From an uncultured Spirochaetaceae bacterium (GTDB lineage: Bacteria; Spirochaetota; Spirochaetia; Sphaerochaetales; Sphaerochaetaceae), in contig CANRIJ010000052.1 in NCBI GenBank assembly GCA_947630635.1, positions 1 to 10,082 on the forward strand: a stretch of DNA of 10,082 nt, in the 5' to 3' direction. Positions 1 to 6,526 of this stretch are shown here, in pieces (within the stretch, counting starts at the first letter, position 1; each line of letters opens with the position of its first letter). The position numbers and the translations under genes are program-made. The notes beneath the pieces were generated by a model, which ran no database searches, was not told where the DNA came from, and saw only the letters and a program-made list of their open reading frames with translations.

Positions 1-1902
1 AGGGCGATCAAAGAGGGCTTTGTGGCGCTGCGCCCATCATCTGAGTTTGACAATCTCTATAAGGCTGCAGAGGCCAGGGCAGAGGCCGATTGGTATGTTG
101 GCCTCAATGTATCCAGAGCCCTTACCTGCCACTATGATTCTCGTCTCTCCTCTGGGCGAGTTCAGACTCCGACTCTTGCGCTGATTGCCAAGAGGGAGGA
201 TGAGATTGAGGCCTTTGAGGGTGAGTACTACTATACGGCGCGTGGCAATTTCGGAAATTTCTTCGCATCTTACTACACAGACGAAGAGACTATTAAATTC
301 AAGAGCGATGAGGTTAGCGAGAAGCTCTCGTCAATGCAGAATGTGAAGGCAAAGGTCGTGAGCCTTGTTACTGAGGAGATGAGAGAGGAGACACCCCTTG
401 CCTATGACCTTACAGAGCTTCAGAGGGATGCAAATACCATCCTTGGCTTCTCTGCAAAGGAGACATTGGATATTCTTCAGGGACTCTATGAGAGACATAA
501 GATTGTCACATACCCCAGAACAGATAGCAGATATATATCCAGTGACATCGTTCCCACGCTAAAGGAAAGGGTCAAGGCTCTATCTGAGACTGCCTTTTCA
601 AGGCAGGTGGATGAATACCTTCTATCTGGATTCAGGGAGGATAACCCGAGATTTGTGAACTCATCTCTTGTTACTGACCACCATGCGATAATCCCAACCG
701 AGGAGAAGGCCGATATGAGTAAGCTCACTTCAAAGGAGAGGAGTCTCTTTGAGCTTATTGCGCTGAGGTTTCTGGAGGTTTTGGGCGAGGACAGGCTCTA
801 CAAATCAATTACCGCAAAAATCGATGCAGAGTCATATATTTTCAAGACGCGTCTTTCGCTTAGCCAGAAAAAGGGCTTCAGAACTGTAAGAGAGAGCTCT
901 GATCTCTCATTCAGGATGGTAAGCCTTGATGAGAGCGATAGCCCTTATGCTCTTATGAGCCTGAAGGAGGGCGAGGAGATTGAGCTCTTGAGCGTGAAGG
1001 TCAGAAAGAATACCACAAAGCCTCCAGAGAGATACACCGATGCGACGCTTCTATCTGCAATGGAGCACGCTGGGCGTCTCGTGGAGGACGAGGAGATAAA
1101 GGCCCATTTGGGAAATGGACTCGGAACACCGGCAACTAGGGCGGATATGATTGAGAAGCTTGTGCAAAATAGGTATATAGAGCGTGAGGGCAAGTACTTT
1201 ATTCCGACTCCTAAGGGGCGCGAGCTCGTGAGAGTCGCACCCGATGTGCTCTCGTCCCCGGAGCTGACTGGAAAGTGGGAGGAGCGACTTGAGTCAATCA
1301 AGGATGGCAAGGAGAGCCAAGAGGCCTTTATAGAGGACATAAAGAGAATGACAACGGCTCTTGTCTCCTCTGTCAAAGAGTCAAAGGACAGATTCGAGCC
1401 TAAATACACCGACTACAAAGAGTGTCCATTCTGCCACTCTCCAATGACTCACTTCAAAGAGGCTGACGGATCTGAGCACTACATATGCGATCGCCTAAGC
1501 TGCCAGTATGAGGAAAAGGAAATAAAGGTGAAGATCGAGAGTCTTCCCAAGGAGAGCCTTAAACGCATCACAACCGGACAAGACGGAAAGATAAAGGTCA
1601 CGCTTACCAAGAAGGCAGGGAGTGTGACTCTTCCAAAGGCAGTCTATGAGACGAGAATAGAGGTTATAAAGCCCTCTCACTATCATCCTCATAACGAGAG
1701 GTCCTCTTTTTCTAAGAATAGAGAGAATAGGCACTTTGAGGGCGAGAGAAAAAAGAGTCCTTTGAGAGACGGCAGCCGCTTTGAAAAGAGAGATCGAAAA
1801 GAGAGCTCCTTTGGAGAGTATGGCGGCGGGACTATGGCAGATTTCTTCAAACTCAGCAAGGAGCGAGATGAAGAGAGAAAGAATAAGGGTAAAAACAGTT
1901 AA
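1..1902 (+). CDS. topB: DNA topoisomerase III, 5'-truncated by the window edge
   Basis: Type IA topoisomerase that cuts and rejoins one DNA strand through a 5'-phosphotyrosine, decatenating and relaxing DNA. The frame is open from base 1, so the GTG at 22 is internal and the real start lies off-window. Judged against family numbering of the active tyrosine, roughly 140-160 N-terminal residues including the Toprim domain are missing. Visible motifs are SGRVQTPTL (nt about 151-177), the topo III rather than topo I version; the active-site YPRTDSRY with its tyrosine codon at 511-513; and GTPATRADMIEKL near nt 1126-1165. A C-X2-C-X17-C-X4-C zinc-ribbon-like motif has cysteine codons at 1423, 1432, 1486 and 1501. 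A strongly charged, probably disordered Lys/Arg/Glu-rich tail follows, ending in a GTMADFF segment. The stop is TAA at 1900-1902. The gene is probably not part of the downstream lysine operon, though no clear terminator separates them. Confidence 0.95.
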   Translation, partial: RAIKEGFVALRPSSEFDNLYKAAEARAEADWYVGLNVSRALTCHYDSRLSSGRVQTPTLALIAKREDEIEAFEGEYYYTARGNFGNFFASYYTDEETIKFKSDEVSEKLSSMQNVKAKVVSLVTEEMREETPLAYDLTELQRDANTILGFSAKETLDILQGLYERHKIVTYPRTDSRYISSDIVPTLKERVKALSETAFSRQVDEYLLSGFREDNPRFVNSSLVTDHHAIIPTEEKADMSKLTSKERSLFELIALRFLEVLGEDRLYKSITAKIDAESYIFKTRLSLSQKKGFRTVRESSDLSFRMVSLDESDSPYALMSLKEGEEIELLSVKVRKNTTKPPERYTDATLLSAMEHAGRLVEDEEIKAHLGNGLGTPATRADMIEKLVQNRYIEREGKYFIPTPKGRELVRVAPDVLSSPELTGKWEERLESIKDGKESQEAFIEDIKRMTTALVSSVKESKDRFEPKYTDYKECPFCHSPMTHFKEADGSEHYICDRLSCQYEEKEIKVKIESLPKESLKRITTGQDGKIKVTLTKKAGSVTLPKAVYETRIEVIKPSHYHPHNERSSFSKNRENRHFEGERKKSPLRDGSRFEKRDRKESSFGEYGGGTMADFFKLSKERDEERKNKGKNS

Positions 1903-1921
1903 TATATTAACACTTTGTTAA
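1898..1921. promoter_or_regulatory. Nested palindromes between topB and dapB
   Basis: A perfect 14-base palindrome, GTTAATATATTAAC, lies at 1898-1911 and spans the topB stop codon. It overlaps a second inverted repeat, TTAACA-CTT-TGTTAA, at 1907-1921. The shared GTTAA/TTAAC half-site therefore occurs four times in 24 bases. The only non-coding space ahead of the dap operon is 1903-1970, so this is a plausible operator. TTAACA at 1907-1912 matches a -35 hexamer in 5 of 6 positions, but I see no good -10 at the right distance. The AT-only stems make a poor terminator. No regulator can be named from sequence alone. Confidence 0.35.
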
Positions 1922-1970
1922 AATATAGACATTTTTTAGTCATCTTGGTATTCTCTTCTCGAGTAAACAT

Positions 1971-2726
1971 ATGAAAATAGCACTAGTTGGATATGGGAGG
2001 ATGGGCAAGGCAATCTATGCCCTCTCCAAGAATTCTAAAGACAGCGTTGTCGCAATAATAGACTCCTTCTCGAATGACAAGGAAGTGACGGCAATCAATA
2101 TCAGTGAGTCTTCTCTAAAGCATGCAGACGTCGTTATCGACTTCTCGTCTCCAAATTCTGCGGTTGACAATATAAAGAAGTATGCAGAGCTTCACCTCCC
2201 GGCTGTTATAGGCACAACTGGGTGGTACGACAGAATTGACGAGGTGGAGAAAATACTAAGCGGTAACTCATCTAAGGCGGTATACTCTGGGAACTTCTCC
2301 CTTGGAGTTGCCATATTCTCAAGGATTGTGAAGTATGCTTCCCATCTGTTTAACAAGATACCTCTCTATGATGTCACACTACGCGAAGTGCACCATAAGG
2401 AGAAGGCAGATAGCCCATCTGGCACTGCCTTGATGCTTGCTGAGCGCATTCTATCTGAGATGGATAGAAAGGACACTCTCTTAATTGGCAATTCAGAGGG
2501 AAAGATCAAGCCTAATGAGCTTCAGGTGGTATCAGAGAGGGTTGGATACTTCTCTGGCATGCATGAGGCTATTTTTGACTCTCCCGCTGATACGGTGACT
2601 CTTACCCACACTGCAAGAACCAGAGATGGGTTTGCCTTCGGTGCCCTTAGAGCCGCAACTTGGATAAGTAGAACTAAAAAGACTGGTCTATTGAAAATGG
2701 ACGATTTTCTAAAGGAGCTTTTCTGA
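1971..2726 (+). CDS. dapB: 4-hydroxy-tetrahydrodipicolinate reductase
   Basis: Cytosolic NAD(P)H-dependent reductase that converts the product of DapA to tetrahydrodipicolinate in lysine and diaminopimelate synthesis. The 251 residues are close to the usual family length. An N-terminal Rossmann fold carries GYGRMG (residues 7-12), followed by VVIDFSSP and GTTGW. The substrate loop reads REVHHKEKADSPSGTA, the family signature with the catalytic His-His and Lys; it has Ser where many members have Ala before PSGT. The C-terminal FAFGALRAATW is also typical. The ATG at 1971 has only a weak GAG ahead of it (1961-1963), so the start is supported mainly by the conserved N-terminus. It is the first gene of a five-gene operon, with dapA 5 bases downstream. 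Confidence 0.95.
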   Translation: MKIALVGYGRMGKAIYALSKNSKDSVVAIIDSFSNDKEVTAINISESSLKHADVVIDFSSPNSAVDNIKKYAELHLPAVIGTTGWYDRIDEVEKILSGNSSKAVYSGNFSLGVAIFSRIVKYASHLFNKIPLYDVTLREVHHKEKADSPSGTALMLAERILSEMDRKDTLLIGNSEGKIKPNELQVVSERVGYFSGMHEAIFDSPADTVTLTHTARTRDGFAFGALRAATWISRTKKTGLLKMDDFLKELF

Positions 2727-2731
2727 TATAA

Positions 2732-3643
2732 ATGAACAGACTCAAACTCTATGGAGTCTACACTGCGCTAGTTACTCCATTTACAGATTACAACACAGTT
2801 GACTATGCCTCTCTTGAGAGGCTGGTTGATAGCCAGATTGAGAGCGGGATTGATGGCCTTGTACCCTGCGGAACCACAGGAGAGTCGCCAACTCTCTCGC
2901 ATGAAGAGCATGATAGGGTCATTGCACAGACGATAAAGTACTCAAAGGGAAGAGTTCCGGTAATTGCAGGAACTGGATCGAATGCCACCTCAGAGGCAAT
3001 CAGGCTCTCTCAGCATGCCCAGGACGCTGGAGCAGATGCGGTTTTGCTAGTGAATCCCTATTACAATAAGCCGACTCAGAAGGGACTCTATCTGCACTTC
3101 AAGGCAATTGCAGACTCAATCTCTATTCCATGTATTCTCTATAATATAAAGGGAAGAACCGGGGTAAACCTTGAGAATGAGACGCTTAGGGCCCTTGAAA
3201 GCGAATGCGATAACATAATCGCAGTCAAGGAGGCCTCTGGGGATCTTGAGCAGATGAAGGGTGTCATTCACGAGAAGAAAGAGGACTTCTATGTTCTCTC
3301 AGGAGATGACAATCTCTCGATTGATCTTATTAGGATGGGAGGCCACGGGGTAGTCTCGGTAGCCTCGAATTTATTTCCAAAGCAGATGAAGGAGATGATC
3401 AGCTCAGCACTAAGCGGCAACTATGAGAGAGCAGATAGGCTTAACTCATGGTTTTCGGAGTTCTTCAAGGTATGCTTTGTCGAGACAAACCCGATTCCAA
3501 TTAAGACTGCTATGGCAGAGGTTGGGCTCATGAAGGAGATATTCCGTCTTCCTCTATGCACGCTTGAGAAAGAGGAGCATAGAGCTCATTTAATTCAGGT
3601 TGTGAATAGAATGATGGATGACATAAGGGAGGGAAGAATCTAA
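2732..3643 (+). CDS. dapA: 4-hydroxy-tetrahydrodipicolinate synthase
   Basis: Class I aldolase that condenses pyruvate with aspartate semialdehyde, the committed step of the diaminopimelate/lysine pathway. The 303 residues form a TIM barrel of normal length. Visible residues are CGTTGES (46-52, pyruvate-binding Thr-Thr), NPYYNKPTQ (108-116, proton-relay Tyr), YN at 137-138, Arg142 for the semialdehyde carboxylate, and the Schiff-base lysine K166 in IIAVKEASGD. NPIPIKTAM near the C-terminus is also typical. One oddity is that the usual YN-(V/I)-P-(G/S)-RT loop reads YNIKGRT, replacing the common proline with lysine. The ribosome site AAAGGAG (2711-2717) lies inside the end of dapB, with an unusually long 14-base spacer to the ATG. 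The stop overlaps the dapL start by one base (TAATG). Confidence 0.96.
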   Translation: MNRLKLYGVYTALVTPFTDYNTVDYASLERLVDSQIESGIDGLVPCGTTGESPTLSHEEHDRVIAQTIKYSKGRVPVIAGTGSNATSEAIRLSQHAQDAGADAVLLVNPYYNKPTQKGLYLHFKAIADSISIPCILYNIKGRTGVNLENETLRALESECDNIIAVKEASGDLEQMKGVIHEKKEDFYVLSGDDNLSIDLIRMGGHGVVSVASNLFPKQMKEMISSALSGNYERADRLNSWFSEFFKVCFVETNPIPIKTAMAEVGLMKEIFRLPLCTLEKEEHRAHLIQVVNRMMDDIREGRI

Positions 3644-4872
3644 TGGCTAAGGCTAATGAGTATTTTCTGCGTCTTTCATCTGGGTATCTCTTTCCTGAGA
3701 TCGCTAGGAGGGCAGCTCTTTGGCAGGAGAAGCATCCTGGAGTAAAGCTGCTCAAGCTTGGAATCGGAAATACAACTGAGCCTATTACTCCCCATATTGC
3801 AAAGAAGATGAGGGAGAAGATCGATGCTCTTGAGAATAGAAATACCTACACAGGCTATGGCGATGAGCAGGGCGATACGCCTCTGAGAAAGGCAATTGCC
3901 GAGCTCTATGGGAGAGAGTATGGCGTCTCTATTGACCCATTGGAGGTCTTTGTCTCAGATGGCGCAAAGAGCGATGCTGCGAATATCCAGGAGATTTTCT
4001 CAGAGGACTCTGTAGTCGCTGTTCAGGATCCAGCTTATCCAGTATATGTAGACTCCAATGTCGCCTCTGGCCGAGGCGGTTTTTACGATGAGAAGAAGGG
4101 ACTCTATGACAGGCTCATCTATATGCCTGCAAGCGAGAAGGACAATTTTATTCCCCATCCTCCAAAAGAGCATGTTGATTTGATCTATCTCTGCTTTCCA
4201 AATAATCCGACAGGAGCTGTGATATCAAAAGAGAGACTCAGGGAGTTTGTTGAGTACGCAAAGAGGGAGAAGGCTGTGATAATCTATGATGCAGCCTACT
4301 CAGACTATATAAGAGAAGAGGGCTATCCACATACCATCTATGAAATTGAGGGTGCAAAGGACGTTGCAATTGAAATTAACTCCTTTAGCAAGAACGCGGG
4401 CTTTACAGGAGTAAGGCTTGGATGGTCTATTGTTCCATTCTCGATAAAGGCGGAAAGTGCCCCCGATGGCACAATTCACAGGCTTTGGAATAGAAGGCAG
4501 ACCACATTCTTCAATGGAGCCTCGAATATTGCCCAGGCTGGAGGAATCGCTGCTCTCTCTGAAGAGGGTAGACTAGAGTGCAAGGGCCTAGTGGATTATT
4601 ATCTTGAGAACGCAAGAATCATAAGAGAGGGCCTAGAGGCCTCTGGCCTTAGGGTTTTTGGAGGCGTCAATAGCCCCTATGTCTGGGCAAAGTGCCCAGA
4701 AGGATTGAGAAGCTGGGAGTTCTTTGACCTCTTGATTGACAAGGCACACGTAATAGTCACTCCAGGCTCTGGATTCGGGGCTGCGGGCGAGGGCTATGTC
4801 AGGGTCTCTGCGTATGGCCACAGAGAGGATGTTATCAAGGCAGTTGAGTCTATTAGGGAGAACCTCAAATGA
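3643..4872 (+). CDS. dapL: LL-diaminopimelate aminotransferase
   Basis: PLP enzyme of aminotransferase fold type I that converts tetrahydrodipicolinate plus glutamate directly to LL-diaminopimelate. It replaces the succinylase or acetylase three-step route (DapD/DapC/DapE). The 409 residues match the family. Diagnostic DapL segments are GYLFPEIARR (14-23), LGIGNTTEPI (39-48), TGYGDEQG (70-77), FVSDGAKSD (103-111), DPAYPVYVDSNV (129-140), CFPNNPTGAV (184-193) and YDAAY (215-219, PLP-contacting Asp/Tyr). The Schiff-base lysine is K250 in SFSKNAGFTG. LWNRRQTTFFNG and SSGF-like PGSGFGAAGEGYVR follow. A GGGAGG-type ribosome site near 3628-3634 precedes the ATG. Its place between dapA and lysA fits exactly. 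It overlaps lysA by 4 bases (ATGA), implying translational coupling. Confidence 0.96.
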   Translation: MAKANEYFLRLSSGYLFPEIARRAALWQEKHPGVKLLKLGIGNTTEPITPHIAKKMREKIDALENRNTYTGYGDEQGDTPLRKAIAELYGREYGVSIDPLEVFVSDGAKSDAANIQEIFSEDSVVAVQDPAYPVYVDSNVASGRGGFYDEKKGLYDRLIYMPASEKDNFIPHPPKEHVDLIYLCFPNNPTGAVISKERLREFVEYAKREKAVIIYDAAYSDYIREEGYPHTIYEIEGAKDVAIEINSFSKNAGFTGVRLGWSIVPFSIKAESAPDGTIHRLWNRRQTTFFNGASNIAQAGGIAALSEEGRLECKGLVDYYLENARIIREGLEASGLRVFGGVNSPYVWAKCPEGLRSWEFFDLLIDKAHVIVTPGSGFGAAGEGYVRVSAYGHREDVIKAVESIRENLK

Positions 4873-6125
4873 GCACAAAGAGCCTTCCGCTTTCAGAAGA
4901 GAGAATCAGAGAGCTAGTAAGCAGAGTTGGCACTCCATTTCATATCTATGACGGAGATGCGATTTTAAAAAATGCAAGGGAGATGTATGATGCCTTTTCT
5001 TGGGCGCCTTCGTTTATCAATTTCTTTGCAGTAAAGGCACTTCCAAATATCTCGATTGTAAAGCTGCTTTCAGACTTCGGTATGGGCTCTGACTCATCAT
5101 CCTACCCAGAGCTCTTGATATCAAAAGAGGCGGGTCTTGAGGGCGATAGGATAATGTTCAGCTCAAATGACACTCCAGATGATGAGTTTAAGAAGGCATA
5201 TGAGCTGGGTGCGGTGATAAACCTCGATGACATCTCATTTATAGACTCTCTTGAAAAGGCGATAGGAACGTTTCCGAAGACTATTTCCTTTAGATTCAAT
5301 CCGGGATCTGAGAGGACGGGAAATGCCATAATCGGAAATCCCGTTGAGGCAAAGTATGGCCTAAGGCGCGATCAGATATTCAGCGCCTATAAGAGGGCAA
5401 AGGAGCTTGGTGCCGAGCATTTCTGGCTCCATACGATGGTTGCCTCAAACGAGCTCAATAAAGACTATATTGCAGAGACTGCAAGGATGGTCTTTACCCT
5501 CGTAAGGGAGATCTATGAAGAGACGGGGATCAAAATCGAGAGTGTGGACTTTGGCGGCGGCGTGGGAATTCCATATAGACCGGAGGATGAGAGAATAGAC
5601 TGGAGGGAGCTCTCAGAGGATATTGAGGCTCTCTACAGGGATATAATCGAGAAGAATGGGCTCTCGCTTAAAAGAATCGCCTTTGAGTGCGGAAGGGCAA
5701 TTACCGGTCCCTACGGCTACCTTGTCGCCAAGGTAAGACACGTAAGCCATAAATACAAGGACTATGTGGGGCTTGATGCGTCCATGGCAGACCTGATGAG
5801 ACCTGCGCTCTACGGCGCATATCATCATATAACGGTACTAGGAAAGGATAATGAGAAGAGAGACCATCTCTATGATGTCACTGGATCTCTATGCGAGAAC
5901 AATGATAAGTTTGCGATCGATAGGCCTCTTCCAGAGATAGAAGAGGGCGACATTCTCGTAATTCACGACACAGGCGCCCATGGCCACTCTATGGGCTTCA
6001 ACTACAATGGAAAGATGAGACACGCAGAGTATCTTATTATAGATGGCAGCATCTACAGAATTCGTCGTGATGAGACATATGAGGACTATGTAAAGACCCA
6101 GGTTGATATGGAGAGGATAGAGTGA
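4869..6125 (+). CDS. lysA: Diaminopimelate decarboxylase, divergent subfamily
   Basis: Fold type III PLP enzyme that decarboxylates meso-diaminopimelate to L-lysine; 418 residues. The PLP lysine is K56 in FFAVKALPN. Further landmarks are the GGGVGIPY phosphate loop (229-236), FECGRAITGPYG (272-283, matching the family E-x-GR), GSLCENNDKF (339-348, with the active-site Cys-Glu supplied across the dimer), and HDTGAHGHSMGFNYN at 366-380. The classic HxHIGSQ strand is replaced by HTMVASNE (188-195), and GSDSSSYPEL stands where DVVSGGEL-like sequence is usual. From memory, a similar variant occurs in anaerobic Clostridia, so this looks like a recognised but divergent branch. Related decarboxylases (arginine, carboxynorspermidine) are less likely given the operon. 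AGGGAG at 4856-4861 is a good ribosome site. The stop overlaps the next gene as GTGA. Confidence 0.9.
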   Translation: MSTKSLPLSEERIRELVSRVGTPFHIYDGDAILKNAREMYDAFSWAPSFINFFAVKALPNISIVKLLSDFGMGSDSSSYPELLISKEAGLEGDRIMFSSNDTPDDEFKKAYELGAVINLDDISFIDSLEKAIGTFPKTISFRFNPGSERTGNAIIGNPVEAKYGLRRDQIFSAYKRAKELGAEHFWLHTMVASNELNKDYIAETARMVFTLVREIYEETGIKIESVDFGGGVGIPYRPEDERIDWRELSEDIEALYRDIIEKNGLSLKRIAFECGRAITGPYGYLVAKVRHVSHKYKDYVGLDASMADLMRPALYGAYHHITVLGKDNEKRDHLYDVTGSLCENNDKFAIDRPLPEIEEGDILVIHDTGAHGHSMGFNYNGKMRHAEYLIIDGSIYRIRRDETYEDYVKTQVDMERIE

Positions 6126-6526
6126 CAATATACAAGGCCAGAGTCTATTACTCAGATACCGATGCATCCTCAATTGCATACCACGCTAGGTACTTGGATT
6201 GGGGAGAGCACGCAAGAACCGAGATGCTGAGGGAGGCAATTCCCGATTTCTCCCAGGAGAAAGTCAAAAAGGACGGCTTCTTCTTTGTTGTCAAATCAAT
6301 CTTCATTGAGTATTTCAAAGCTGCAAGGCTTGATGATGTCATAAGAGTCGAGAGCAGTATAAATGAGCTTGGAGCCTTCTCTGGGGTAATAGCCCAGAGA
6401 GTCTTCAATGACAATACCGATGAGCTTCTTGCAGAGCTCAAGGTAAAGGTGGGCTTTTTAAATGGCGCAACCTTTAGGCCGACTAAGATACCAGAGGAAG
6501 TTGGGAAGGCGCTTAGCTCTCTCTAA
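6122..6526 (+). CDS. YbgC/4-hydroxybenzoyl-CoA-type hotdog acyl-CoA thioesterase
   Basis: Small hotdog-fold hydrolase of 134 residues, predicted to cleave acyl-CoA thioesters in the cytosol. The family signature is clear near the N-terminus: YYSDTDASSIAYHARYLDW (9-27), with the catalytic aspartate at D14, followed by EHARTEMLR. Typical YbgC proteins read DTDAGGVVYH, so the glycine pair is replaced by Ser-Ser. The start is GTG at 6122, sharing GTGA with the lysA stop; no in-frame ATG lies upstream, and the next internal Met is after the signature. It is the last gene of the dap-lys operon, where its role is unclear because the DapL route uses no CoA intermediates. Substrate cannot be told from sequence. 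There is no tol-pal context as around enterobacterial ybgC. Confidence 0.85.
   Translation: MTIYKARVYYSDTDASSIAYHARYLDWGEHARTEMLREAIPDFSQEKVKKDGFFFVVKSIFIEYFKAARLDDVIRVESSINELGAFSGVIAQRVFNDNTDELLAELKVKVGFLNGATFRPTKIPEEVGKALSSL

Noticed and set aside
22..24. GTG at 22 as the topB start
   Set aside because: The frame is open to base 1 and the upstream residues continue the type IA topoisomerase alignment, so the gene is cut by the window edge.
945..1409. 154-codon open frame on the minus strand within topB
   Set aside because: It lies fully inside a clearly conserved gene, has no recognisable domain, and reflects the purine-rich coding strand. Other antisense frames (for example 6148-6441 and 9204-9503) were dropped for the same reason.
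1903..1970. Lysine riboswitch or T-box ahead of the dap operon
   Set aside because: The gap is 68 bases, too short for either element, and shows none of their conserved helices or a terminator.
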